Positions 1-10,349 of a stretch of 64,000 nucleotides of DNA are shown piece by piece. Made by a program: the position numbers and the translations under genes. Under the pieces are notes generated by a model. The model did no database searches and had not been told where the DNA came from. It worked only from the letters and a program-made list of their open reading frames with translations. Each line of letters starts with the position of its first letter. The first letter of the stretch is position 1. The stretch comes from Pardosa pseudoannulata (lineage: Eukaryota; Arthropoda; Arachnida; Araneae; Lycosidae), in NCBI GenBank assembly GCA_032207245.1, contig CM063500.1:38917740-38981739 (forward strand), written 5' to 3'.

Positions 1-2
1 GT

Positions 3-830
3 TTCTCTTTCTCGAACAATGCATATTTCCGAATACTCATTCTCTTTGGAATATTATTATTTATCAAATGCCTGCCTGCTGTTTCTCAAGTCATTACACA
101 AAGTGATCTCCAGTCATCCATCTCCTTCTCCTTTACAATCTCCATCTCCTTTATCAATTAATGCAAGGCATATACCTCTACTTGATTTGCAGAAACATTA
201 TTTTTTTTCAACTCCTCTTCTTAGCCCACTCTCCTGTTTCTAATCATGGATCTTGTTGGTGCTTCAACCACATTTGGCGAAATTGGCGTGCTTGCAGCGT
301 GGCGTTTGAAATCTGGCGATGGGATCGTAACTCAACAACGTTTTTGAAGTCGAGCAGCCTTTTGAGTTTCTGTTTTCTGTTTAACCATTTTAAATTTGAA
401 TGGTATATTTTTATATAAATTTTTCTTTATTTTCTAAGTAAATAGAGCGATCTTAATAGAACTCGTTAGATACTTGGTAAATTCTTTTTCCAATTTTTAA
501 GTAAATCGACCGATCTTTGCAGAACACGTATTTTGAGTGGAGGTTGAAGAGGAGTTGTAAAATTGAAAATTTTTTTTCAAATCTCTTATTTTAAATTTAT
601 ATTTTGTTGCGGCTGCTGTACGTTGTAATAGCAACATAGTCGACGCCCTCTGTTGTTTTATATATTAATTCAGTAGTTAGTTGGTCGATATCCAGAACAG
701 ATGTTCGGTTCTATGGGGATACTAATACTTAATACACAACTATATCTTTTATTTATTTGATTATTTTGTTTATTAAATACATGTATACCTATTTCTTTTA
801 TTTATATTTTAATTCATTACCCACCACGGG
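3..830. repeat. Long diverged direct repeat, copy 1
   Basis: Two blocks of this stretch recur downstream. Bases ~3-175 match ~1081-1245, and ~594-830 match 1255-1401 plus 1972-2065, with scattered substitutions and indels. Shared landmarks are TCGAACAATGCATATTTCC near the start and CCAGAACAGATGTTC near 692 and 1356. No credible coding frame is present; the short ORFs have no recognisable domain. This copy lacks the transposon that splits copy 2, so it acts as an empty-site reference. Near 820-865 a ~25-bp unit containing ACCACGGGGGAAATTA is repeated twice. Confidence 0.75.
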
Positions 831-1080
831 GGAAATTAATTCATTTTCAACCACGGGGGAAATTAAAAATGGCGAAGTGGCTAAGGGTAAACAAACATTC
901 AGAGGAAAGCGTTAGATATAAAGTTATATAGATCATCCTATAATCTATTTATACAAATAAAAGTCGTTGTTCCAATTCTCTCCCTCAACCATAATACCGA
1001 TTATATATTAATTTGATTTTGTTTATGTTTTAGAACACAAAAAAAAGTACTACCTACTTTAGAGCTTTCGAAATTCATCT

Positions 1081-2065
1081 CTTCTCTTTTTCGAACAATG
1101 CATATTTCCGATCAATACTCATTCACCTTGGAATATTATTATTTATCAAATGCCAGCTTGTTGTTTCTCAAGTCATTATACAGAATTCTCTCCAGGACTT
1201 TTTATCAATTAATACAAGGCATATATCTCTACTTGATATACAGATATTTTTTTATATAAATTTATATTTTGTTGTGGCTGCAGTACGTTGTAATAACAAC
1301 TCAATCGACGCCCTCTGACGTTTTATATATTAACTGAGGAGTTAGATGGTTAATATCCAGAACAGATGTTCAGTTCTATGGGTATACCAATACTTAATAT
1401 ATACAGGGTATTTCAAAACTGACCGGTAAATTTGAAAAATCAATAAAAACGGGCAGCGATAGAAATACACCGTTTATTGCAATATGCTTGGGACAACAGT
1501 AAATTTTCAGGCAAACAAACATTCAAAATTAGTCACATTATTTCACAACAGATGGCGCCGCAAACTGTAAAATCTACTATATTTTTCACATATTCCTTAT
1601 GCGCAACAATATTATGGCGTAGTCTCAGAACAAAATTTTCAGAAACCCGAGTAAACTTCTCAGACCAGGCATTCATCTGTTCTAAGGAATAAACCATTTT
1701 TTAATAGCAAGCTTGTAATCTCTGAACAGCATACGCTTACAGCAGAAAGACTTTCAGATTTGCGAACTCACAGACAGCATTTTCTTCTATATCTTTCAAA
1801 TCGTCTTCAGCGCCATCTGTTGCTGAAAATTGTAACTAATTTCGAAAACTTATGTACCTGAAAATTTACTGTTGTCTCAAGCATATTACAACAAACTGTG
1901 TATATCTTTTAGTGCCCATTTAGTTTTTATTGATTTTTCAAACATACCGGTCTTTTTTGAAACATCCTGTACATATATATTTTATTTATTTTATTTTATT
2001 TTTATTTATTAACTTCATGTATACCTATTTCTTTTATTTATATTTTAATTCATTACCTATCACAT
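1081..2065. repeat. Long diverged direct repeat, copy 2 (interrupted)
   Basis: Second copy of the repeat at 3-830, shorter in its middle. It is interrupted at 1402-1971 by a foldback DNA transposon, after which the shared sequence resumes (CATGTATACCTATTTC at ~2015, as at ~781). The family is unknown and no coding capacity was seen. Confidence 0.7.
1402..1971. mobile_element. Foldback MITE (TA target, long inverted arms)
   Basis: The ends are long imperfect inverted repeats. The left end reads TACAGGGTATTTCAAAACTG. The right end is its near reverse complement, CATCCTGTA preceded by GGTCTTTTTTGAAA. Matching continues inward for well over 100 bp: CAGATGGCGCC on the left answers GGCGCCATCTG-type sequence near 1810. 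The element is flanked by TA, and the surrounding repeat in copy 1 (near 735-745) runs through without it. That is direct evidence of insertion. The small ORF inside (1477-1692) has no transposase motif, so the element is non-autonomous. A Tc1/mariner-like origin is inferred from the TA target. Confidence 0.8.
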
Positions 2066-2111
2066 TTTTTACATATACATTACTGGTTATGGTATGTTTA
2101 GGGTTAAAATA

Positions 2112-2248
2112 TTAAAGGTCCTCTGTTAATCTCTGTCTAAAACTATGATTAATCTCTGTTTAAACGGAGAATTGCGTCCTGCCATTGGTTGGATCCATGT
2201 GTTAATCGCGGTTAGCTGTTAAAAGACTTTGGTGAGATTGCCCCTTAG
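2112..2248 (+). mobile_element. Palindromic ~140-bp MITE, degraded copy
   Basis: The right half carries the family core: CCATTGGTTGG, TTAATCGCGGTTAGC, then ACTTTGGTGAGA. The left inverted end is eroded. It belongs to the same family as 3715-3853 and the 4031-4724 cluster. Confidence 0.65.
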
Positions 2249-3714
2249 GAAATTAGTTTCTCGAATGAAAAAAGTTGGTAACCCGTGATATGAGGCAAAT
2301 ATCATCTATTACAAATAATTACAAATAATAATCCCTTTAGACTACGCCATAAAGTAAGCATTGAGTTACCAATCAATCCCCTTTTATTCAAGTTCAGTTA
2401 ATAGAACAACGTAAAGTACCTTATTATAGTTGTTCTTTTAATTTTTCTCGTCCATGTATTTGTATTCTTAGCTTTACTAAAAAAATTCTATCAAAATGAA
2501 AGAAAAATCCGCCACTTAAACAATTTTTATATACTACTTTTTTTAAATGTAAAAACAAATTTGCGGGCTTTTGGCTTCTTATAATATCGTATTGTTTCAA
2601 AATTTAAAAGTAAAAGTAAATCTAAATAGTATATGTATATTTTGTTATTTTATTTAATTATTATATTATAAAACAATAATAACATAGAAAAGATTGAAAA
2701 TAAATACTGAGATATGGCATCGACATACAAATCAAAGTGATTAAAAAAGTTAATACGTGGGTGATTGCGTTATCAACAATCAATAAAGTACTTTTGTTGT
2801 TCAAGAATATTTCCAAATAATTATAAAACCATTATAAGCATATAAATCATAATGTATAGCTAAAAAGTGATTATATCAATTGCAGAGGAGAAGAATAACT
2901 TTGAAAAATAGTAAACAATTTATAATTTTTTCCTGTGAGACGAAAGCAATTTTCTATGGTCGTCATAAAAGAAAAACGTCACTAAACTTTGTTTCATCAC
3001 ATGTTTCCTAACTTTAACCATTTGTATCTCAACAACTCCGAATTAAAAAGCGCTTTGTCAAATATTAAAATACGTCATTTTAAAGATAATAGTTAGTAAA
3101 TAATTAGAAGAACATAAAACTTAAAAATAAAAATTTATTGACAAAAAGACGTAATTTCTACGAACAAAGAAGTACCGATTTCTTATAAATACTCTAAACT
3201 AGCCGTTTCACGCCTAGTCTTCGGTCTGAGTATTAAGCTGCTACTCACAGGGACTCTAAACGATCGTAAAAGTTGATTTTTTCTACTGGCTACGTTCATT
3301 GTGACGAAAATCCTTTCCAGAGTAGTAAAAGCTCCAATCTTCGACATAACCCAAACGTGCCGAAATCCACTTCTAGTGACGTCATTAGATAATCCGAAAG
3401 TGTAGAAGATCGCCGAGAGTAGCAGCCTTTAAGCTGCCAAAATGATGGTTTATATTTATTTCAAAATTTAAATTAATATTTATAATATGTTATACCAGAA
3501 GCTTTCAGTGTTTAAAATATTAAAAACTCTTTTAAAATACAAATAACAAATTTTATCTTATTTTTTTCTCATAACCTTTAAACCTTTCAGAAATTCAAGT
3601 TTTTTTAATATATTTTTACGTTTTTAAAATCTTTGGACATTTCGAAATCGTTTAAAACTAATCCCATTGAAGTATTCGAATTAGAACCTGTAAAACTATA
3701 CATTCATTGTATTT
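2249..3714. other. AT-rich stretch without a recognised gene
   Basis: No ORF of note on either strand. The block 3180-3430 is less AT-rich than its surroundings. It holds the inverted pair GCTGCTACTC (3237-3246) and GAGTAGCAGC (3417-3426), and a TGACGTCA palindrome near 3378. It could be a decayed transposon or a small regulatory island; the sequence does not decide. Confidence 0.4.
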
Positions 3715-3853
3715 AGGACCAGTCTCACCAAACTCGTTTAAAGGCTAATCGCGATTAATTTCTATTTAAACTGAGAATTGCATCCTACCACTGGATGGCG
3801 CCATTGGTTAATCGCGGTTAGCCGTTAAACGGCTTTTGTGAAACCGGCACTTA
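3715..3853 (+). mobile_element. Palindromic ~140-bp MITE, full copy
   Basis: Begins near AGGACCAGTCTCACCAAAC and ends with the inverted equivalent, TTTTGTGAAACCGGCACTTAG. The inner arms TAATCGCGATTAAT and TTAATCGCGGTTAGCC are also inverted. The flanking TTA resembles PIF/Harbinger targets, but the superfamily is inferred. Confidence 0.75.
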
Positions 3854-4030
3854 GTAGTTAAGAATACTATAAAAACTTTAAATACATTTTACTGAAAATA
3901 ATGGCTTTTTCAACTTGATCACTCTTTAAATAAGGAAAAAACTATCGCTCATATATATTTCAAAATTTCACAGTAAATACATTTAAGACCTACGATAAAA
4001 CACTGCCTAATTTTCGTTGTTTATTTTATT

Positions 4031-4170
4031 TAGGACCGGTCTCACCAAACTCATTTAAACGACTAACACGATTAATCTCTGTTTAAACAGAGAATTCCGT
4101 CCCACCATTGGTTGGTACTATGGAATAATCGTGGTTAGCTGTTAAACGACTTTGGTGACACCGGCCCTTA
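4031..4170 (+). mobile_element. Palindromic MITE, cluster member 1
   Basis: Left end AGGACCGGTCTCACC, right end GGTGACACCGGCCCTTA, with the central CCACCATTGGTTGG core. It is the best-preserved plus-oriented member of the cluster. Confidence 0.8.
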
Positions 4171-4199
4171 AACGACTAACCGCAATTAATCTCTGTTTT
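4171..4199. mobile_element. Truncated MITE fragment between members 1 and 2
   Basis: A short piece (AACGACTAACCGC followed by AATTAATCTCTG) matching the inner left arm only. It suggests that one copy was inserted into, or recombined with, another. Confidence 0.55.
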
Positions 4200-4335
4200 A
4201 GGGCAGGTCTCACCAAAGTCGTTTAACGGCTAACCGCGATTAACCCATGGTACCATCCAATGGTAGAATGCAAATCTCAGTTTCAACAGAGATTAATCGC
4301 GACTAGCCTTTAAACGAGTTTGGTGAGACCGACCT
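4200..4335 (-). mobile_element. Palindromic MITE, cluster member 2 (inverted)
   Basis: Same family in reverse orientation. It starts GGGCAGGTCTCACCAAAG, carries TAACCGCGATTAACCCATGG, and ends GTTTGGTGAGACCGACCTA. Confidence 0.75.
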
Positions 4336-4354
4336 AAAACCGAGATAGCCGTTT

Positions 4355-4470
4355 AAGGGCAGATCTCACTAAAGGCGTTTAACAGCTAACCACGATTATT
4401 CCATTGTGCCAACGAATGGTGGGACGGAATTCTCTGTTTAAACAGAGATTAATCGCGGTTAGCCATTAAG
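4355..4470 (-). mobile_element. Palindromic MITE, cluster member 3 (inverted)
   Basis: Starts AGGGCAGATCTCACTAAAGG and carries AATGGTGGGACGGAATTC plus the AGATTAATCGCGGTTAGCC arm. The distal end merges directly into the next member at AAGGGCCGATCCC. Confidence 0.7.
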
Positions 4471-4614
4471 GGCCGATCCCACCAGAGTCATTTAGCGCTA
4501 AAAGCGATTAATCTATGTTTAAATGGATAATTGCGTTCCCCCACTGGTTGGGGCCAGGGTTAAACGTGGCTAATCGTAGTTAGCCGTTAAACGACTTTGG
4601 TGGGATCGGTCCTA
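4470..4614 (+). mobile_element. Palindromic MITE, cluster member 4
   Basis: Starts GGGCCGATCCCACCAGAG and ends CTTTGGTGGGATCGGTCCTA. The centre is CCCACTGGTTGGGG. Both ends are visible and mutually inverted. Confidence 0.75.
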
Positions 4615-4724
4615 AACGACTTTCGTGCGACCTGCTCTAGACGGAGAAATGCGCCCCACCATTGGTTGACGCCATGGGTTAATCGCGTTTGCTATTAAAT
4701 GACTTTGGTGAAACCAGCTCTTAG
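4612..4724 (+). mobile_element. Palindromic MITE, cluster member 5 (shortened)
   Basis: Carries CCCCACCATTGGTTGACGCC and ends ACTTTGGTGAAACCAGCTCT. The left arm is shortened. Confidence 0.7.
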
Positions 4725-5249
4725 TGTTTATAATATTTAAAATGGAATTTTTAAGCATTATTTTGGCTTTTTTGAAAATTTAATTTCTTTGTGTAACATT
4801 TCTGACAAATTTTTAAAAATTTAAAAAAGTGGAGAATTATACCTAAAAATTATTGTTAAAAAAAAGGCAAAAATTATTAATGAAACTCACTTTTTGATGA
4901 AACACAATTTTTAAATAAGATTTCACTTTTTACTTTTGTAAAAATAATTTCAATTTTTTAGAAACAAAGTAAATTCAGCAAATCTAATTAAATAAATATA
5001 GAGAACATAAATTGTATTTACGACAACGATTAAAAATAGATGTTAAGATGGGAAATAAGAAAAAAAATCTTTCATTGAATGTTATTTATTAGATGATGAG
5101 TCCCCTTAATTTAACACTGTATTTGGTGTTTTATTTTTCCATTTCGATAAAGTAAAAGTAATTTCATTTCTTCGATGATTACTGAAAAAGAATTAAGGTA
5201 ACAATACAAATAAAAATATAAGGCCTGGTCACATTAAAAGTTATCAGAG
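4725..5249. other. AT-rich spacer, no gene seen
   Basis: Long runs of A and T, with no coding frame or recognisable repeat. Confidence 0.5.
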
Positions 5250-5765
5250 TATTGCTAGATTTATGAAGTATATAATCGCTGATTAGTTCTAATTAACTTT
5301 TGTAGGACTGATCCTAAGCGAGTGGTGACCTAAATAAAGGGTAAAATGCTTTTAATTTTCCAAACTATTACTCTGTTACCATAGCAATGGAATGAATTTT
5401 CATTTTAAAAAATGGCAACTAATTTTTACATACTACTAACGAAAAAATTAAACATTTTTTTGCGAGATTATTGAACCCTTTAACGGGTCATTTATTGCTA
5501 ATAATGGATAGACTTATATAGTAAATAATCACTGATTAGCTCTTTTTAACTTTCGTGGGACTAATCCTAAACTCGTGGTGACATAAATAAAACGTAATTT
5601 TAACTTTCTAAACTATTTTTCTGTTACCTTAGCAATGGAATAAATTTTTAGTTTAAAAAATGGTGATTAATTTCCGCATACCACTAACATAAAAATTACT
5701 CAATTTTGCTCAAGATTATTTAACGCTTTAACGGCCATTTAGTGCGAATTATGGTACATTAATTT
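5250..5765. repeat. Diverged tandem duplication, period ~252 bp
   Basis: Two consecutive copies. GCTGATTAGTTCTAATTAAC near 5278 recurs as ACTGATTAGCTCTTTTTAAC near 5530. CTGTTACCATAGCAATGGAA near 5373 recurs as CTGTTACCTTAGCAATGGAA near 5622. Both end in a TTTAACG...CATTTA block. No coding capacity. Confidence 0.75.
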
Positions 5766-6097
5766 TTAATCTAAGCTCAAAGCCTTATTATATGTTCGAA
5801 AATTATTATTATTATCATTATTATTAAAGATGTAGACATAGACAGGAATTAGTGTTGTTGCACCAAAGAGCAACTGTAGCTACGGTAGTAATTTTGTTAG
5901 ACATGTAGGCCACATTATGATACAGGTTTTAGTTGACTAAGGACAAATAATTAATAAAATTATTATTATTTGTTTAAATAAAATAAGTTAAAAAAGTGCA
6001 AAATTTTGATTAAAATAAATCAAACTCAAATATATTAGTATTCAAAATTCAGAATGAAGCGGTGAGGAAAATTTCTCATTATTGGTGCATTATAGAA
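5766..6097. other. AT-rich spacer with short (ATT)n tract
   Basis: Contains an imperfect ATT microsatellite near 5803-5825 and nothing else recognisable. Confidence 0.5.
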
Positions 6098-6685
6098 ATT
6101 CTACTAACCTGTGCGATAATGTACCTTAATTTCGTGTAGATAAGACATCTTGTTATGCACGTCACACGCGTGATAACTCGTTAAATGAAAATTAAAGTTC
6201 ATCTTCTTTTATAAAAGTCGTACAAAAGATAAATGATTAAAAGAAAATTAAAATTCATCGGTCCTTTATATATAAAGGTTAGACGTGCCTGCCTAACGAT
6301 GGACTAATAGTAGAGCGCTACTTTTCGGTTCTGGAGTTGATATAAGTCCGAATCCCACTGTTGGTATGGATGTTCGTAGCTGTTCAGAATCGGCTTTATG
6401 CATTAGGTAACTGTCTCATTAGCTTTTGTGGGCAAAACAGTAAACTGTACTACTGCAAATTAAACCTAAACATTGAGTAAAAACACTATGGAACTTAATC
6501 TAATACTCAATGCGTTGGAAAGCATTTTTAAAAATATTGATTAACTGCTCAATTAAATAAAAAAGTTTTTAAATTTTAGTGTTTAAGTCACAACATACTA
6601 ATTTTGCTTAAGATACAGTTTCAGATTAAATATATATATATAGAATAACGATTTAATGTCCCATGTACGGATTGATAAACTGAAA
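6098..6685 (+). repeat. ~590-bp dispersed repeat, copy 1 (contains a SINE)
   Basis: Aligns nearly end to end with 16356-16950. It starts ATTCTACTAACCTGT and ends GATTGATAAACTGAAA in both places. The tRNA-like SINE sits at the same internal position in both copies, so it was already inside the unit before the unit spread. The class is unknown. Confidence 0.8.
6287..6467 (+). mobile_element. tRNA-derived SINE, family 1, copy 1
   Basis: The head resembles a tRNA gene: an A-box-like GATGGACTAATAGTAGAGCG, then a B-box-like AGTCCGAATCC at 6345-6355. A body conserved in four other copies follows (GTAGCTGTTCAGAATCGGC, CTCATTAGC, then a TAAACC end). Confidence 0.7.
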
Positions 6686-6942
6686 CATTTATAATATCAA
6701 TAATCAAAGATATAATTATAAATATTTTTAAAGAAATTACCGTGAAAATGTTATGTAATAAAGTGAAAATATCAATGCATAATGTATTGGTTGGTGCCCT
6801 TTTGGAGTTATTAGAGTTATTTGATTAGATTAGAGATATTTCCTGAAGCATAAAAATAATCTGCTTGTTTAGAATCGTGGATATGCCTTTTATTAAAACA
6901 TAACAATAAATATAACAATAATGTAAAAATGACAGTTTAGAT

Positions 6943-7939
6943 CAGCGGTCGGGGAACCGGGGTAAATTACCCCAAATGGGGTAAAAATGAAATTTTTTGG
7001 GGTAAAAATGAAACTTTTTGATGCAGGCCACGCCATCTCACTACCATCTCGCATATTTAGCGGACATTTTAGAGAGTGTAAATATATTAAACAAAGAATT
7101 GCAAGGAAAGAATATCAATATCATTTCAGCGAGAGAAATAGTGTCAGATTTTGGATTAAAGTTGCAATATTGGAGACAGAAAGTAGAACAGAACAAGATA
7201 GCTTCTTTTTCAAGGTTAGCTTTGTTTTTGGAAGATTGCGAAAATATTACTTTTGCTGACATCAAGGATACAATTGTAAGTCATCTTATCAAACTCAGAA
7301 AGCGGTTTTCAGATTACTTTCCAGATCTTGATACACGTACTATCAGTTGGATTGTAGATCCTTTTAAATGTGATATTGCTATGATACCAGAAGAACTTTC
7401 AGGTTTGGCAGAAGCAATTCTTGAACTTCGATCTAATAGAGTAAATCAAATTTGACGTCAAAAAACCTTCAAAATTGCACATGATTAAAAATTGCCCCAA
7501 ACAAATTTGTGCGATAAAGGCTTTTCCACTCTAAAAAAAAACGAAGAACAGACAATTAAAAAGCCGAAGACTGCATTCAAATCGCTCTTACCAAAAACCT
7601 AATTTTGAAGCAATTGTATCGAAACTAAAACAACACCATTTCTCCAAAACAAAAAAAAATTTTCAATTATTCTTTTTTAAAAAATTTTTTTTTCAATTTT
7701 AATTATTGTTTGTTTTTGTTTTATTATTATTATAATTACAATACCGTTATGGATTACTAGGTATTACATTGATAAATTGAATAAATGAAGTTTAAATAAA
7801 ATTTTAGTTGTTCTTTTCAAATTATCCTATATATGAAATATGCTAAAAAGAGGCGATTTCGTTTTTTTTTTTTTGCTCTTCGCCCAAATATCAACTTACA
7901 CAAAATATCTAATGATTAAAAAAGTTCCCCGACCGATAG
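6943..7939 (+). mobile_element. Decayed hAT DNA transposon
   Basis: Perfect 12-bp inverted ends, CGGTCGGGGAAC at 6946-6957 and its reverse complement at 7924-7935, bracket a ~1-kb segment. The left end starts CAGCGG, the usual hAT CAG start; the outermost right bases have drifted. Inside lies a transposase C-terminal fragment (7018-7455). Only a loose 8-bp flanking duplication could be found, as expected for an old copy. Confidence 0.75.
7018..7455 (+). pseudogene. hAT transposase fragment (ZBED5/SCAND3/FAM200-like)
   Basis: The translated stretch of ~145 residues has the pattern of the RNase-H-fold C-terminal half of ZBED5/SCAND3/FAM200-type hAT proteins: HLAYLADI, then LNKELQGKN, then KLQYWRQKV, then RFSDYFPDLD and WIVDPF. 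These proteins derive from transposases that cut and paste DNA in the nucleus. The N-terminal BED finger and most of the catalytic domain are absent, and there is no upstream exon in the window. It sits inside the inverted ends at 6943-7939, so it is a transposon remnant and not a domesticated host gene. The family is assigned from memory of the motif pattern. Confidence 0.75.
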
Positions 7940-8075
7940 ATTAATCAAAGAAAAAAATACGCTAGAAAAAAAAATGCTATTTTTATCTATTTATTATGTG
8001 ATAAATTAATAAACCTGCTCTTAACAAATAAGGCTGCTATAATGGCATCAAACGCTCGAAAAGGGAGCAAAATGG
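7940..8075. other. Spacer with a 12-bp perfect hairpin at its end
   Basis: AAACGCTCGAAA at 8050-8061 pairs with TTTCGAGCGTTT at 8077-8088 across a 15-base loop. The right arm lies at the edge of the next repeat. Confidence 0.5.
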
Positions 8076-8310
8076 ATTTCGAGCGTTTTAAAGACGACAG
8101 AATTTTTCGCTGCAATATGAAGCATATTTATCCAATTTATTTTAGAATTAGATAGACAGATTAGGACAAGACAAACTTGACTCGCTTTGAATTTTGCTAA
8201 CCCTAACGCATCAAGAATCCAATATGAATGCCTATATCCAATCCAGGTCCAACCGCTTCATAAATTCGAGGATAGAGGACATATAACTTAGGCTATTATT
8301 ATACAAGGAA
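8076..8310. repeat. ~235-bp dispersed repeat, copy 1
   Basis: Matches 13901-14095. Shared blocks are TTTTAAAGACGACAG, CTCGCTTTGAATTTTGC and CAGGTCCAACCGCTTCATAA. It was probably mobile, but no ends or target duplication were recognised. Confidence 0.7.
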
Positions 8311-9364
8311 TTTAAAAGGCGTTCAAGTCATCTGTCCACCCAGATTTTTTTCAATATATACTAAGTTTATTTCAGTAATAATCACGAACATTTAATCAAG
8401 CGTTAAAGAAGCAATATCCAAAATAAACTTAGTACTATCATTTGATATCCCCATTGTCTTCAAGAAAATTGTCCCAATTACGGTGCTTCTAAATAAAAAT
8501 AATCACTGAGACCTCCTTTTGAAGCTCGTTGTGACACAAAATAAAATAACACTTGTATATGTTCCATGTATCAACACGATAATAAATAAAGTCACTTTAA
8601 TTTGATTCTTTAAATCAGTAAATAAGTTGTTTGACATCGTTGATTTTCATGTAAACACGTATACAAAAGTTTTCTAAATTACTGGATACAGTTGAATTAA
8701 TTTTATTACTGTTACTATTATTTTCTACCCGATGCTTAATTTTAAAAAATAAATTTCCTTAGCGAGGTATATTAATGAACATGAGTAGTTAAGAGGTTAT
8801 AAAAAAATTAATTTTCTATTAGTCAAAAGACGAAAATAACAGCACTAAATGATTTCGACAATGCAGTTTCCAATAACGCTACGTCTACTCACCATTAATA
8901 ACACCTACATTTTAACCGACAACGGCTACAAACCCATCCACAACATTCGAACCCGCGAACTCTCCAAACAGCGCTCTACCACCCATCGTTCCGTTCAAAA
9001 ATTATTGATAATAATATGATTAATTATATATATATATATATATATAAAAATATTGATATTGATATAATTAGAAAATTCTAGAACGGTAAATTAAAAAAAA
9101 AATTTCATGTGTAAATTATGTAACTTTCCTTGTACACCTCTTAAATTATACACATATTTTGCTTGATATTATGCGCATATTTTGCATTATTTAATTTTAT
9201 TTGAATCTGAGATACGATCCATCAATTCTTAATAAAGAACACAGTTTCACAGTTTCTAAATTATTACTTAAACACAAAACATAAAAAATTATATAAAATT
9301 AACTTCTATAAATTAATACTTATTATACCGCATTTTACTACATTTTACAAATTATATATTACTA
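8311..9364. other. AT-rich stretch, no gene recognised
   Basis: No ORF with a domain. A short (TA)n tract lies near 9025-9046. The stretch ~9110-9230 weakly matches ~17265-17380 (both have TTTCCTTGTAC followed by TTAAATTATA), so it may be the tail of the larger duplicated module that includes the 6098 repeat. Confidence 0.4.
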
Positions 9365-10349
9365 CACTGTCTACCAATAAGTATTTGGACACCTATGCAA
9401 ATGACGATATCCTCCTGAGGTAGTCAACTCCGCAGGTACACATCGTGTAGGAAACAGCATCGGCATTGGTCGTATGCAAGATGTCGTGCAGTTCGGAGCT
9501 CTCTGATTTTGATAAGGTATAATTACAATCACAAATGTCCGATCCTTAAGGGATATATCTAGTGATCTGAAGTACCCAAAATCACAGTGGTCTATGTGAT
9601 TAAGAAAAGGTAAGTGGTGATTGTCGGAATGTGCTCCGAGTCCAGACCAACGAAACTAGATAAGACACGAGTGTGTAAAGACCGACGAGTGAAGAACCGC
9701 ACCAACAGCCCTCATCCGCGAGGAGTTTTTACAGGCATCCGGGAGTATTGTTTCAATGAATACCATCCGTAAGGAAGCACAACTGCTTGATTTTCATATT
9801 CGTGCTGCTGCCCATAAGCCTTTGATCACAAAGTCCAACCGCGCTGTTCGGCTAATGTGGTGCAAAGCACGTCGAAATACATTAGTAAACGGGTTCTTTG
9901 GAGCGACGAATAAAGGTTCACCCTTTACCAACACGTCTGCTTGGAGTACGTCTAATGTCAGAATGACAAACAGTCAAGTCACGAATACCATAACTCCTTG
10001 GTCCCCAAAGCTCAACGCCGATACTTACCATAAATTTTGGATGACAACCAAAGTACGGCAACGGGTTGGATCCTGTTGCTTCCAACGACAATGCCACTTG
10101 TCATGTTTCGCGTTAAACTGTCCAACCGAGTTCATCGAATGAACTGGTTGTCCATACCCAACCTGAACACTATCAGAATCACGAATCGCCGAATTAACTG
10201 CCTACCCAAAATCGTGAAAACTTGTCATTCCAAGCCGAGACAAGACAATACCATTACCAATACAAAGACTTGCGGAAAGTAACACAGTTACCTCCACTCA
10301 TCAACTACAATAAAGTACTTTCTACACAGGTGTCCAAAAGACAATCTAT
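9365..10349 (+). mobile_element. Dead Tc1-like transposon
   Basis: The left end, CACTGTCTACCAATAAGTAT followed by TTGGACACCT, is a typical Tc1-group terminal repeat just after TA. The right end near 10323-10349 is a degraded inverted counterpart (ACAGGTGTCC, then AAAAGACAAT). The interior encodes a broken transposase. Confidence 0.8.
9756..10282 (+). pseudogene. Tc1 transposase, frameshifted and interrupted
   Basis: Tc1 transposases bind the terminal repeats and cut and paste via a DDE catalytic triad. The 9756-10142 frame begins in the middle of such a protein (RAAAHKPLITKSNRAVRL). The WSDE block that holds one catalytic Asp lies in another frame near 9899 and is followed at once by a stop. 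The next block (DNATCH, third-frame) is near 10088. Several frameshifts and stops are therefore needed to account for the pieces, and no functional protein can be made. The N-terminal DNA-binding region is only faintly visible upstream. Confidence 0.8.

Noticed and set aside
1477..1692. 71-codon ORF inside the foldback transposon
   Set aside because: It spans one inverted arm, has no transposase motif, and is explained by the arm sequence.
4031..4724. CRISPR-like array
   Set aside because: Units are palindromic, alternate in orientation, abut without unique spacers, and lie in a eukaryotic genome.
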